From Metaruminococcus_A sp050943475 (GTDB lineage Bacteria; Bacillota; Clostridia; Oscillospirales; Ruminococcaceae): a stretch of DNA of 54,471 bases. This document shows, piece by piece, positions 8,090 to 16,508 of this stretch. Where the stretch lies: contig JBMNPF010000014.1 of NCBI GenBank assembly GCA_050943475.1, forward strand, positions 1 to 54,471. Reading direction: 5' to 3'. Under the pieces are notes generated by a model. It saw nothing but the letters and a program-made list of their open reading frames with translations, had not been told where the DNA came from and made no database searches. Numbering within the stretch: position 1 is the first letter of the stretch; each line of letters begins with the position of its first letter. Position numbers and translations under genes: made by a program.

Positions 8090-10522
8090 ATGCAGGAAAA
8101 AACCTTAACGATAAATGATTCCAAACGAACCGTTGCGCTGCCTGCGCTTGCAATGCGCGGCATTGTCATGCTGCCGGGCACCGTTATGCACTTTGACGTC
8201 GGGCGCCTGAAATCCATCGAGGCGCTCAACGCCGCCGTCGGAAATGATAAAGTCATTTTCCTGGTCGCTCAAAAGGATCTTTCGGTGGATGATCCGCGTG
8301 AGGGCGATCTCTATCAGGTCGGCGTGGCGGTCAAAATCAAGCAGCTTTTGAAAACACAGGAAAACACCGTCCGCGTACTGGTTGAAGGCCTGTACCGCGC
8401 CAAGGTCGTGCGCTTTACTTCGTTTGATCAATACATTCAATGTGAAATCAAACGTTTGCCGTTCCGCGGGACCCGCAAGAGCATTGCGGAGGTCGAGGCG
8501 GTCATGCGCACCATCAAATCCATCTTTGATGAATACGCGGAAATTATCCCCAAAATTTCGGACGAGCTGGTTGCCTCCATCATGACCGAGAACCAGCCGG
8601 AAAAATTCTTTGAAACCATTGTGCAGAACATCATGCTGCGGTTTGAGGATAAACAGCGCCTCCTGGAAAAGACCGACCTGTATGCGCGGCTGGTGCTGCT
8701 CGCTGAAATTCTGGAAAAAGAGACCAACATCCTCAGCATTGAGCGGGAAATTTACGAGCAGGTCAAAGAGAATATGGATAAAAACCAGCGGGATTATTAC
8801 CTGCGGGAACAGCTCCGCGTCATTTCGGATGAACTCGGCGAGAGTGAAAATGTCCAGGAAGAGGCTGAGGAGTATGCCGGAGCCATTGAAAATATCCAGA
8901 ATATTTCGGCGGATTCCAGGGAAAAGCTGCTCAAGGAGTGCGAACGTCTCTTTAAAATGCCCCCCAATTCCCATGAGGCGTCGGTCATCCGCAATTACCT
9001 CGATTTGGCGGTCAGCCTTCCGTGGGATGAGGCCACTGTGGACCGTCTGGATTTAAAACAGATTAAAAAGCAGCTCGATGCAGAACATTACGGCTTGGAA
9101 AAGGTCAAGGAGCGCATCCTGGAAAGCCTTGCCGTGCGTAAGCTGGCGCCCGAAGTCAAAGGTCAGATCATCTGTCTGGAGGGCCCCCCGGGGGTTGGCA
9201 AAACCTCGATTGCCCGCTCGATTGCCGACGCGCTCGGCCGCAGGTTCGTTCGTATCTCGCTGGGCGGCATCCGGGATGAATCTGAAATCCGCGGCCACCG
9301 CAAGACCTATATCGGCGCAATGCCGGGGCGCATCATCACCGGCATCAAGCAGGCCAAGAGCCGCAACCCACTGATGCTGCTGGATGAAATTGACAAAATG
9401 GGCGCCGATTATAAAGGCGACCCCTCCGCAGCCATGCTTGAAATGCTCGACAGCGAGCAGAACGTGGCGTTTTACGACCATTATTTGGAGGTCCCGTTCG
9501 ATTTGAGCGACGTGCTCTTCATCACCACTGCCAATACGTTGGATACCATCCCCGCGCCGCTGCTCGACCGCATGGAGGTCATCTCTCTGTCAAGCTATAC
9601 CCGTGAGGAAAAGTTCCAGATTGCCAAACGGCACCTGCTTAAAAAGCAGATGAAAAAGCATGGGCTCACAGCACAGAGCTTTCGTGTAACCGACGCGGCG
9701 CTTTATGAGCTGGTGGACAGCTACACCCGCGAGGCCGGCGTCCGCCGCCTGGAACGGGAAATTGCTTCGCTCTGCCGCAAAGCCGCGAAACAGATTGCTG
9801 CGGAAGAAGCGGCGCGCGTCACGGTGACGCCGAAAAATATCGAGTCACTGCTTGGCCCCAAAAAATACTATCCGGATCTGATGGAACAGAAGGATCAGGT
9901 GGGCCTTGTCACCGGCCTTGCCTGGACTTCGGTGGGCGGCGAAACACTCCCGGTCGAAGTCGCTGTGCTGGACGGCTCCGGCAAGCTGGAGCTGACCGGC
10001 AATCTCGGCGACGTCATGAAGGAATCGGCCCGCACCGCGGTCAGCTATGTCCGGTTGATTGCCAAACAGTACGGCATCCCGGCCGATTTTTATAAAACCA
10101 AGGATATTCATATCCATGTCCCGGAGGGAGCGGTGCCAAAGGATGGCCCCTCCGCCGGTATTGCCCTGACAACGGCGTTGGTTTCTGCCCTGTCCGGCAT
10201 TCCGGTCCGGCACGACGTCGCCATGACCGGCGAGGTTACGCTGCGCGGCCGGGTGCTGCCCATTGGCGGCCTGAGGGAAAAATCAATGGCTGCTTACCGC
10301 TACGGCGTCAGCACCGTTATCATTCCAAAACGCAATGAACCGGACCTCTATGAGGTGGATCAGGTCGTAAAAGATGCGGTGGAATTCCGCCCGGTGGAGC
10401 GTGTGGAGCAGGTTCTGGATATTGCCCTGGCGGTTCCCGAGCAGGGGAAACGCTGCCGCCCGGAGCTTCCGGGAACGGTTATCCCTCAGGCGGAGGAAAG
10501 CCCTGCCGCCGTCCCAATGTAA
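8090..10522 (+). CDS. lon: ATP-dependent protease Lon (LonA type)
   Basis: An 810-residue soluble protease for damaged and regulatory proteins. An N-terminal LON substrate-binding domain (about 10-205) and a coiled-coil region lead into the AAA+ module with Walker A GPPGVGKT (365-372) and Walker B LLDEIDKM. The C-terminal protease has the catalytic dyad Ser688 in PKDGPSAG and Lys731, 43 residues apart as in E. coli Lon. The ATG at 8090 follows AAGGAG; an in-frame TTG 13 codons earlier lacks a site. The ysxC gene follows after 12 bases, the same order as lonA-ysxC in Bacillus. Confidence 0.97.
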   Translation: MQEKTLTINDSKRTVALPALAMRGIVMLPGTVMHFDVGRLKSIEALNAAVGNDKVIFLVAQKDLSVDDPREGDLYQVGVAVKIKQLLKTQENTVRVLVEGLYRAKVVRFTSFDQYIQCEIKRLPFRGTRKSIAEVEAVMRTIKSIFDEYAEIIPKISDELVASIMTENQPEKFFETIVQNIMLRFEDKQRLLEKTDLYARLVLLAEILEKETNILSIEREIYEQVKENMDKNQRDYYLREQLRVISDELGESENVQEEAEEYAGAIENIQNISADSREKLLKECERLFKMPPNSHEASVIRNYLDLAVSLPWDEATVDRLDLKQIKKQLDAEHYGLEKVKERILESLAVRKLAPEVKGQIICLEGPPGVGKTSIARSIADALGRRFVRISLGGIRDESEIRGHRKTYIGAMPGRIITGIKQAKSRNPLMLLDEIDKMGADYKGDPSAAMLEMLDSEQNVAFYDHYLEVPFDLSDVLFITTANTLDTIPAPLLDRMEVISLSSYTREEKFQIAKRHLLKKQMKKHGLTAQSFRVTDAALYELVDSYTREAGVRRLEREIASLCRKAAKQIAAEEAARVTVTPKNIESLLGPKKYYPDLMEQKDQVGLVTGLAWTSVGGETLPVEVAVLDGSGKLELTGNLGDVMKESARTAVSYVRLIAKQYGIPADFYKTKDIHIHVPEGAVPKDGPSAGIALTTALVSALSGIPVRHDVAMTGEVTLRGRVLPIGGLREKSMAAYRYGVSTVIIPKRNEPDLYEVDQVVKDAVEFRPVERVEQVLDIALAVPEQGKRCRPELPGTVIPQAEESPAAVPM

Positions 10523-10534
10523 GGGAGGAGCAGA

Positions 10535-11119
10535 ATGAATTTTAATCTGGCGCGTTTTGAGTCGGCTTACGGCGTCTCAGGGCAGCTTCCGGCCTCCGAC
10601 CGGCTGGAAATCGTCTTCGCAGGGCGCTCCAACGTCGGCAAGTCGTCGCTTATCAACAAGCTGTTCAACCGTAAAAATCTGGCCCGTGTCAGCGCGGTGC
10701 CGGGCAAAACGGCAACCATCAATTTTTACCGGGTCGAAGAAACCATTTTTGTCGATTTACCGGGCTACGGGTACGCAAAGGTCGCAAAAAGTGAGAAGCA
10801 CCGCTGGTCGGAGCTCATTGAGGGGTATTTTAACCAGGGGCGCAGCGTTGCGCTGGTGGTGCTGCTCATCGATATCCGCCACGAACCGTCCTCGCTGGAT
10901 CTTGACATGGTCCGCTATCTCATCGAAACCGAGTATCCTTTTATCATTGTATTCACCAAAGCGGACAAGCTCTCCCGCCTCCAGAAAGAAAAACGGCTGG
11001 AAGCTTTCCGCAGTGAAATCCCCTATGGGGAAGAGATTTACATGCTGGCCGTTTCTTCCCAGACGGGCGAGGGGATTGAACAGCTTCGCGCCGTCATTGA
11101 AGAAGTCGCCGCAGAATAA
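10535..11119 (+). CDS. yihA: Ribosome biogenesis GTPase YihA/YsxC (EngB)
   Basis: A 194-residue GTPase with G1 GRSNVGKSS (30-38), G3 DLPGYGYAK, G4 TKAD and the family-typical KTATINFYRV switch region. Family members help assemble the 50S subunit and are usually essential. The start ATG has GGGAGGAG upstream and lies 12 bases after lon, so co-transcription with lon is likely. Confidence 0.95.
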   Translation: MNFNLARFESAYGVSGQLPASDRLEIVFAGRSNVGKSSLINKLFNRKNLARVSAVPGKTATINFYRVEETIFVDLPGYGYAKVAKSEKHRWSELIEGYFNQGRSVALVVLLIDIRHEPSSLDLDMVRYLIETEYPFIIVFTKADKLSRLQKEKRLEAFRSEIPYGEEIYMLAVSSQTGEGIEQLRAVIEEVAAE

Positions 11120-11139
11120 AACGGTCTTTGGAGGTCCCA

Positions 11140-12438
11140 ATGTTTGTTTCACGCAATCTGGATGTTAATGAAAAAGGGCATTTAACCATCGCCGGCAATG
11201 ACGCCGTCGATCTGGCCAGAAAATATGGAACGCCGCTTTATGTTATGGATGAAGACCTCATCCGTGAAAACTGCCGGCAGTTCCGTCAGTCTTTTGAACG
11301 CTATTACAATGGCGCCGGTCTGGCCTGCTACGCCAGCAAGGCGTTTTGCTGCAAAGAAATGTGCCGCATCATTGCCGAAGAAGGCATGGGGTTGGACGTT
11401 GTTTCCATCGGGGAACTGTATACCGCGCTGGGCGTCGCTTTCCCGGCGGAGCGTATTTATTTCCATGGCAATAACAAATCCGACGAGGAGCTGCGGTATG
11501 CGTTGGAGCAGAACATCGGCTGTATTGTGGTGGATAACCGCGAGGAGCTGCTCCGCCTGAATGCAATGGCAGAACGCCTCGGCAAAAAACCGGATATCAT
11601 GTTCCGTATCAAACCGGGTATTGACGCCCACACCCACAGCTTCGTCCGCACCGGGCAGATCGATTCCAAATTCGGCCTGGCGCTTGAAACCGGAGAAGCG
11701 CTCACGGTGCTTAAAGAGGCGGTGGGGATGCAGCACGTTCATCTCAAAGGGGTGCATTGCCACATCGGCTCCCAGATTTTTGACCTGGAGCCGTTTCAGC
11801 TCGCTGCCCGTGTGATGCTCGGGTTTATCGCCCAGCTGAAGCGGGAAACCGGCTTTGAGGTGGAACAGCTCAACCTGGGCGGCGGCTTTGGCATCAAATA
11901 CGTCCCGGAAAATACGCCGGTGCCTTACGATGAATACATCAAAGAGGTTTCGGTTGTGGTGGCAGAAGAGGCGCAGAAACTCGGCGTCCGTCAGCCGTTT
12001 ATCCTTATCGAGCCCGGCCGCTCCATTGCAGGTCCTGCTGGCGTAACGCTGTATACCGTCGGTGCAGTTAAAGAAATCCCCAATATTCGTACCTATGTTT
12101 CGGTGGATGGCGGCATGACCGACAATCCGCGTTATGCACTTTATCAGGCGGAATATGACATGGCCATTGCAAACCGTGCCGCCCAGGAAAAGGATACTGT
12201 TGTCACCGTCGCAGGCAAATGCTGTGAAAGCGGCGATCTGCTCGGGGAAAAGGTACCGCTCCAGCAGGTGCAGGCAGGGGATATCCTCGCCGTCTTTGCA
12301 ACCGGCGCCTATAATTACTCCATGGCCTCGCGCTACAACCGCACCGCAGTTCCTCCGGTGGTCATGGTTAAGGATGGAACCTCCCGCATCGTCGTCAAAC
12401 GTGAGACGTTGGAAGATCTTGTAAAAAACGACCTGTAA
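11140..12438 (+). CDS. lysA: Diaminopimelate decarboxylase
   Basis: A 432-residue PLP enzyme of the alanine-racemase fold that converts meso-diaminopimelate to lysine. Lys67 in CYASKAF is the Schiff-base residue. HCHIGSQI, the LGGGFGI phosphate-binding loop, EPGRSI and the catalytic CCESGDLL motif are all present. The ATG at 11140 has TTTGGAGG upstream; a TTG four codons before overlaps that site. It starts 20 bases after yihA and probably belongs to the lon operon. Confidence 0.96.
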   Translation: MFVSRNLDVNEKGHLTIAGNDAVDLARKYGTPLYVMDEDLIRENCRQFRQSFERYYNGAGLACYASKAFCCKEMCRIIAEEGMGLDVVSIGELYTALGVAFPAERIYFHGNNKSDEELRYALEQNIGCIVVDNREELLRLNAMAERLGKKPDIMFRIKPGIDAHTHSFVRTGQIDSKFGLALETGEALTVLKEAVGMQHVHLKGVHCHIGSQIFDLEPFQLAARVMLGFIAQLKRETGFEVEQLNLGGGFGIKYVPENTPVPYDEYIKEVSVVVAEEAQKLGVRQPFILIEPGRSIAGPAGVTLYTVGAVKEIPNIRTYVSVDGGMTDNPRYALYQAEYDMAIANRAAQEKDTVVTVAGKCCESGDLLGEKVPLQQVQAGDILAVFATGAYNYSMASRYNRTAVPPVVMVKDGTSRIVVKRETLEDLVKNDL

Positions 12439-12455
12439 ATTTGTAAAAAAACTGC

Positions 12456-12484
12456 TTGACTTTTAAACGGCGACGTAGTATAAT
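12456..12484 (+). promoter_or_regulatory. Promoter of the tRNA cluster
   Basis: TTGACT (12456-12461), 17-bp spacer and TATAAT (12479-12484), 18 bases before the first tRNA. Confidence 0.85.
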
Positions 12485-12502
12485 CTAATACGTCGCTGAT
12501 AT

Positions 12503-12578
12503 GGGAGCATAGCTCAGCTGGGAGAGCATCTGCCTTACAAGCAGAGGGTCACAGGTTCGAGCCCTGTTGTTCCCACCA
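12503..12578 (+). tRNA. tRNA-Val (anticodon TAC)
   Basis: A 76-nt cloverleaf including an encoded CCA. The acceptor pairs GGGAGCA with TGTTCCC, and the anticodon loop CTTACAA gives TAC. First gene of the cluster. Confidence 0.95.
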
Positions 12579-12620
12579 GAAGCGGGAGCGCTTTGAATTA
12601 TTTCAAGGCGCTCGCAAATT

Positions 12621-12697
12621 GGCCCAGTAGTTCAGTTGGTTAGAACGCTAGCCTGTCACGCTAGAGGTCGACGGTTCGAGCCCGTTCTGGGTCGCCA
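12621..12697 (+). tRNA. tRNA-Asp (anticodon GTC)
   Basis: A 77-nt cloverleaf with encoded CCA. The acceptor pairs GGCCCAG with CTGGGTC and the anticodon loop is CTGTCAC. The 42-nt spacer before it can form a GAGCGC/GCGCTC hairpin. Confidence 0.95.
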
Positions 12698-12701
12698 ATT
12701 T

Positions 12702-12777
<76 letters not shown>

Positions 12778-12787
12778 TGAATGATAT

Positions 12788-12808
12788 GTACCAGCTTTTT
12801 GCTGGTAC
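12788..12808 (+). other. Hairpin in the tRNA-Phe to tRNA-Gly spacer
   Basis: GTACCAGC (12788-12795) and GCTGGTAC (12801-12808) form a perfect 8-bp stem with a TTTTT loop. No T-run follows, so it is more likely a processing or pausing element than a terminator. Confidence 0.4.
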
Positions 12809-12845
12809 GAAATCATTCAGAATTGCATATTATAAAATAGAAAAT

Positions 12846-12921
12846 GCGGGTTTAGCTCATCTGGTAGAGCGCCACCTTGCCAAGGTGGAGGTAGCGAGTT
12901 CGAGCCTCGTAACCCGCTCCA
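12846..12921 (+). tRNA. tRNA-Gly (anticodon GCC)
   Basis: A 76-nt cloverleaf with encoded CCA; acceptor GCGGGTT, anticodon loop TTGCCAA within CCACC/GGTGG. Its 3' 32 nt recur at 13019-13050. Confidence 0.95.
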
Positions 12922-13018
12922 AATACTGATTATGTGGGTGCGAGAATACTCGTTGCCTCCACCGTCATTTAATTATGAGGTGCGGGGTCCCCGCGAAAGC
13001 GTAGCTTTTGTGGGGTGC

Positions 13019-13050
13019 GGTAGTGAGTTCGAGCCTCGTAACCCGCTCCA
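13019..13050 (+). repeat. Duplicated tRNA-Gly 3' end (att-like scar or tRNA remnant)
   Basis: These 32 bases match tRNA-Gly 12890-12921 with one mismatch (C12895 to T13024) and end in the same CCA. The duplicated block covers the T arm and acceptor 3' strand; no 5' tRNA half precedes it. The 97 bp between copies contain a GCGGGG/CCCCGC hairpin and no gene. Confidence 0.7.
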
Positions 13051-13054
13051 GTAT

Positions 13055-13129
13055 GGCGCTATAGCCAAGTGGTAAGGCATGGGACTGCAACTCCCTGATT
13101 CCCCAGTTCAAATCTGGGTGGCGCCTCCA
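13055..13129 (+). tRNA. tRNA-Cys (anticodon GCA)
   Basis: A 75-nt cloverleaf with encoded CCA; acceptor GGCGCTA/TGGCGCC and anticodon loop CTGCAAC. Last gene of the cluster, followed at once by a terminator. Confidence 0.93.
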
Positions 13130-13130
13130 T

Positions 13131-13168
13131 GTCGCTGCAAACTTTATCGGTTTGCGGCGACTTTTTTT
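13131..13168 (+). terminator. Terminator of the tRNA cluster
   Basis: GTCGCTGCAAAC (13131-13142) pairs with GTTTGCGGCGAC (13150-13161) with one wobble, followed by seven T residues. Confidence 0.85.
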
Positions 13169-13303
13169 CTTTATCAAACTATTTACATTCGTTTTGTAAA
13201 AGCTCATGCTGCCTATAAAAGGCGTATTTCTGTGTTTCGGCGTTCCAATTCCCATCCATTAGGGCAGAGGGCAAAATTGTTTTTTATCCGTCGGTGTAGC
13301 TCA

Positions 13304-13349
13304 AACAACCGTCAACGAACCTCTTAGGGTTTGCTGGCGGTTGTTTTTT
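13304..13349 (+). terminator. Second terminator-like hairpin
   Basis: AACAACCG (13304-13311) pairs with CGGTTGTT (13338-13345), with AACC/GGTT inside, followed by T residues. The stretch 13169-13303 before it has no gene I can support, so this may catch read-through from the tRNAs or end a small unannotated RNA. Confidence 0.55.
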
Positions 13350-13412
13350 GTTCATACCAGTTTCATAGAATTGTGGTAAATTGTAACAAGCATTGTAGCA
13401 TTGGAGGAAATT

Positions 13413-13949
13413 ATGGAACTGAGTTTTCGTCCCGTTCATAAAAAACAGTCGGATTATAAAGCGGTAAAGGACCTTTATCACACTGCTTTCCCAAAAGAGG
13501 AACAGGCCCCGTTTTGGTTTTTGATGGCCAAATCCAAACGGGAGGATGTAGACTTTTATGCCGTTTACGACGAAAACCGTTGGATTGGTCTGCTGTATAC
13601 CGTGAGCTACCAGGATATGACCTATATCTTTTATTTGGCCATTCGGGAAGATGAGCGCGGCAGCGGCTACGGCAGCCGGATTTTGAAAGCCGCCGCCGAG
13701 CGTTACTGTGGGAGACGCCTCTTTTTGAGCATCGAGGCTTTGGATGAAGATGCGCCCAACTATGAGCAACGGGTGAGCCGTAAGGCGTTTTATGCCCGAA
13801 ACGGCTTTGAGGCTCTGGGCTATCAGGTAAAGGAATACGGCGTTTCTTACGAAATGCTCGGTTTTGGGGGTACGGTCTCCAAAAAAGAATATCAGGAGCT
13901 GTTCCAGCATTACGCAGGAAAGATCATCACACGGCTGTTTTGGCGCTGA
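13413..13949 (+). CDS. GNAT family N-acetyltransferase
   Basis: A 178-residue acetyltransferase. The acetyl-CoA loop is in EDERGSGYGSRILKAAAE (about 85-102), preceded by the strand YIFYLAI. The end of the fold is YARNGFEALGYQVKEYGVSYEML. The substrate cannot be inferred. The ATG at 13413 has TTGGAGG upstream; a TTG four codons earlier is part of that site. It stands alone between the tRNA cluster and the thiamin operon. Confidence 0.85.
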   Translation: MELSFRPVHKKQSDYKAVKDLYHTAFPKEEQAPFWFLMAKSKREDVDFYAVYDENRWIGLLYTVSYQDMTYIFYLAIREDERGSGYGSRILKAAAERYCGRRLFLSIEALDEDAPNYEQRVSRKAFYARNGFEALGYQVKEYGVSYEMLGFGGTVSKKEYQELFQHYAGKIITRLFWR

Positions 13950-14041
13950 TGTCCGGTGATTGTACCCGGAATATTGCTTCATTGTTGCGTGTTTTCGGTA
14001 TAACCTCTTTTTTTACACCACACCCAAACGGGGAAACAGGA

Positions 14042-14070
14042 TTGACTTTTCGGCCAAAATATGCTATATT
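14042..14070 (+). promoter_or_regulatory. Promoter of the thiamin operon
   Basis: TTGACT (14042-14047), 17-bp spacer and TATATT (14065-14070). Transcription would start about 10 bases before the first TPP aptamer. Confidence 0.8.
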
Positions 14071-14079
14071 ATTTTCAAA

Positions 14080-14160
14080 AGCGGGGGGACTGCTTCGGCG
14101 GTTGAGAAGGTAAAACCTGACCCTTTGAACCTGTCAGTTAAGACTGGCGCAGGGAAGCTG
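14080..14160 (+). promoter_or_regulatory. TPP riboswitch 1 (THI box)
   Basis: It contains the conserved blocks of the thi box: GGGGGGACTGCTTCGG, TTGAGAAGGT, ACCCTTTGAACCTGTCAGTT-type core and ACTGGCGCAGGGAAGC. Its P1 stem is short (AGC with GCT) compared with the second copy. A terminator follows at 14181-14209. Confidence 0.93.
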
Positions 14161-14180
14161 TTCAATGCTGTGAAATGTTG

Positions 14181-14209
14181 AAGCGCTTCTCTGTGAGAAG
14201 CGCTTTTTT
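14181..14209 (+). terminator. Terminator of riboswitch 1
   Basis: AAGCGCTTCTC (14181-14191) and GAGAAGCGCTT (14195-14205) form an 11-bp stem with a 3-nt loop, then a T-run. Confidence 0.9.
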
Positions 14210-14225
14210 CTTTGAATATCAAGAC

Positions 14226-14311
14226 GTTTGCGGGGGGACTGCTTCGGCAGTTGAGAAGGTAGAACCTGACCCTTTGAACCTGTCAGTTAAGACTGGCGCA
14301 GGGAAGCAAAC
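14226..14311 (+). promoter_or_regulatory. TPP riboswitch 2 (THI box)
   Basis: It is a near-identical second aptamer to that at 14080, with a stronger 6-bp P1 (GTTTGC at 14226-14231 with GCAAAC at 14306-14311). Followed by its own terminator and then thiD. Confidence 0.93.
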
Positions 14312-14323
14312 CGGAGCATTCCG

Positions 14324-14352
14324 GCGCCTTCTTTGTGGAAGGCGCTTTTTTT
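14324..14352 (+). terminator. Terminator of riboswitch 2
   Basis: GCGCCTTC (14324-14331) and GAAGGCGC (14338-14345) form the stem, followed by TTTTTTT. A CCGG-N6-CCGG element lies between the aptamer and the terminator. Confidence 0.88.
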
Positions 14353-14379
14353 GCGCTGTTTTGGAAAGGAGACGATTGT

Positions 14380-15189
14380 TTGAAACAACTGTTGAGCATT
14401 GCAGGCTCAGACTGCAGCGGCGGAGCCGGCGTTCAGGCGGATTTAAAAACCTTTTCCGCCTTGGGCACCTTTGGCATGAGCGTCATTGCTTCGGTGGTGG
14501 CGGAAAACACCGCGCGGGTCCTCTCGGTGTACGATCTGCCGCCCCAGGCAGTATCCGACCAGATTGACGCGGTCTTTGAGGACATCCGGGTGGATGCCGT
14601 CAAAATCGGGATGCTGTCCAATTTGGAAATCATGCAGGCGGTTGCCCGCAAGCTGCGGCAGTATGCCCCGGCGCATGTGGTGCTTGATCCAGTGATGGTC
14701 GCCACCAGCGGCGGCGTGCTGATGCAGCCGGACGCTCTGGCGTACCTCCGCAGGGAGCTGCTTCCGCTTGCCGAACTGGTTACACCGAATCTCCCGGAGG
14801 CGGAGGCGCTTGCCGGAATCCCCATCCGTACCGAGGAGCAGATGCGGCAGGCCGCCGTTCGGATTCACACCTTTATGGCGCAGGAGCATCCAGCGGAAAA
14901 ATATGTGCTGGTCAAGGGCGGGCATCTGCAGCAGGACGCGCTGGATGTTTTGTACGACGGCAGCGGTTTCCAGACCTTTACGGCTGAGCGCGTTCAATCC
15001 ACAACGACGCATGGGACAGGCTGTACTCTCTCATCGGCCGCCGCGGCCTTCCTCGCAAAAGGGCTGCCGGTGGCGGACGCGGTCAAAGAGGCCAAAGGCT
15101 ACGTTACCGAAGCCATCCGGCATGGACTTGACATTGGAAAAGGCCATGGGCCGACCAATCACTTTTATCAACTGTTTCAGGAGGATTGA
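14380..15189 (+). CDS. thiD: Bifunctional HMP kinase / HMP-phosphate kinase
   Basis: ThiD phosphorylates hydroxymethylpyrimidine twice to the diphosphate used for thiamin phosphate synthesis. The 269-residue ribokinase-fold protein opens with LLSIAGSDCSGGAGVQADLK, has VLDPVMVATSGG and VTPNLPEAE, and ends with the anion-hole motif HGTGCTLSSA. The likely start is TTG at 14380 with AAAGGAG 9 nt upstream; an in-frame ATG at 14335 lies inside the terminator and is unlikely. First gene of the TPP-controlled operon; thiC follows after 1 base. Confidence 0.94.
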   Translation: MKQLLSIAGSDCSGGAGVQADLKTFSALGTFGMSVIASVVAENTARVLSVYDLPPQAVSDQIDAVFEDIRVDAVKIGMLSNLEIMQAVARKLRQYAPAHVVLDPVMVATSGGVLMQPDALAYLRRELLPLAELVTPNLPEAEALAGIPIRTEEQMRQAAVRIHTFMAQEHPAEKYVLVKGGHLQQDALDVLYDGSGFQTFTAERVQSTTTHGTGCTLSSAAAAFLAKGLPVADAVKEAKGYVTEAIRHGLDIGKGHGPTNHFYQLFQED

Positions 15190-15190
15190 A

Positions 15191-16504
15191 ATGAGAAGCT
15201 ACCACACCCAAATGGAGGCGGCAAAACAGGGCGTTTTGACGCCGGAAATGCAGACCGTTGCCCAAAAAGAGGACGTTGCACCGGAAAAACTGATGGAATG
15301 GGTGGCCTGCGGGCAGGTCGCTATCCCGGCAAACGTCAACCATAAGTCGTTGTCGGCTGAAGGGATCGGAACCGGCCTGCGGACCAAAATCAACGTCAAC
15401 CTCGGCATTTCAGGGGACTGCAACAATTATGACAACGAGATGGAAAAGGTCCGCATGTCTCTGAAATTCGGCGCTGAAGCCATCATGGATTTGAGCAACT
15501 ACGGCAAGACCAACACCTTCCGCCGGAAGCTCATTGAGCTTTCCCCGGCCATGATTGGCACTGTCCCAATGTATGACGCCATTGGCTACCTGGAAAAGGA
15601 TTTGCTGGAAATCACCGCGGCGGACTTTTTAAAGGTCGTGGAGGCGCATGCCAAAGAGGGCGTGGATTTTATGACCATCCATGCAGGCATCAACCGCCGT
15701 GCGGTCGAGGGCTTCCGGCGTGAGGGGCGCAAAATGAACATCGTTTCGCGCGGCGGTTCGCTCCTCTTTGCCTGGATGGAGATGACCGGTAATGAAAATC
15801 CCTTCTTTGAATACTACGACGAGGTGCTTGACATCCTACGGGAGTACGACGTCACCATCAGCCTTGGCGACGCACTGCGCCCCGGCTGCCTTGCGGACAG
15901 CTCGGATGCAGGGCAGATCGGCGAGCTCATTGAACTCGGAAACCTCACCAAACGTGCCTGGGAACGGGACGTGCAGGTTATGGTCGAAGGCCCGGGCCAC
16001 ATGGCGATGAACGAAATCGCGGCCAATATGGCGCTGCAAAAACGCCTCTGCCACAATGCGCCGTTTTATGTGCTGGGGCCGCTGGTTACCGATATTGCGC
16101 CCGGCTATGACCACATCACCTCTGCCATTGGCGGGGCAATCGCCGCGGCAAACGGTGCGGACTTTCTGTGCTACGTCACCCCGGCGGAGCATCTGCGCCT
16201 GCCGGATCTGGAGGACGTCAAAGAGGGCATCGTTGCCAGCAAAATCGCGGCCCATGCGGCGGATATTGCCAAAGGCGTCCCGCATGCGCGGGATATCGAC
16301 GACCGGATGGCAGAGGCCCGCCACAAAACGGATTGGGACGCCATGTTTGACATCGCCATTGACGGCGACAAGGCCCGCCGCTATTTTGAAAGCACACCGC
16401 CTGCCGACCGCCACACCTGCTCCATGTGCGGCAAAATGTGCGCGGTGCGCACCACTAACCTGATACTGGAAGGCAAACAGGTGACCTTCTGTTCCGAAAA
16501 ATAA
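15191..16504 (+). CDS. thiC: Phosphomethylpyrimidine synthase
   Basis: ThiC is the radical-SAM enzyme that rearranges aminoimidazole ribotide to HMP phosphate. The 437-residue protein (the short form without the long N-terminal extension) contains VNHKSLSAEGIGTGLRTKINVNLG, TIHAGINRRAVE, the substrate-site GDALRPGCLADSSD and VEGPGHMAMNEI. The C-terminal iron-sulfur cysteines are Cys410-x2-Cys413-x3-Cys417, one residue shorter than the CX2CX4C usually quoted. The ATG follows GGAGGATTGAA, which overlaps the end of thiD. Confidence 0.96.
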   Translation: MRSYHTQMEAAKQGVLTPEMQTVAQKEDVAPEKLMEWVACGQVAIPANVNHKSLSAEGIGTGLRTKINVNLGISGDCNNYDNEMEKVRMSLKFGAEAIMDLSNYGKTNTFRRKLIELSPAMIGTVPMYDAIGYLEKDLLEITAADFLKVVEAHAKEGVDFMTIHAGINRRAVEGFRREGRKMNIVSRGGSLLFAWMEMTGNENPFFEYYDEVLDILREYDVTISLGDALRPGCLADSSDAGQIGELIELGNLTKRAWERDVQVMVEGPGHMAMNEIAANMALQKRLCHNAPFYVLGPLVTDIAPGYDHITSAIGGAIAAANGADFLCYVTPAEHLRLPDLEDVKEGIVASKIAAHAADIAKGVPHARDIDDRMAEARHKTDWDAMFDIAIDGDKARRYFESTPPADRHTCSMCGKMCAVRTTNLILEGKQVTFCSEK

Positions 16505-16508
16505 GGCT

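Noticed and set aside
8040..8090. CIRCE or CtsR heat-shock operator before lon
   Set aside because: No matching inverted or direct heptad repeats are present.
12965..13255. Minus-strand frame with RHPDLNWGIRELQS-type sequence
   Set aside because: It is the antisense of tRNA-Cys and the tRNA-Gly remnant; such peptides recur in databases as false proteins.
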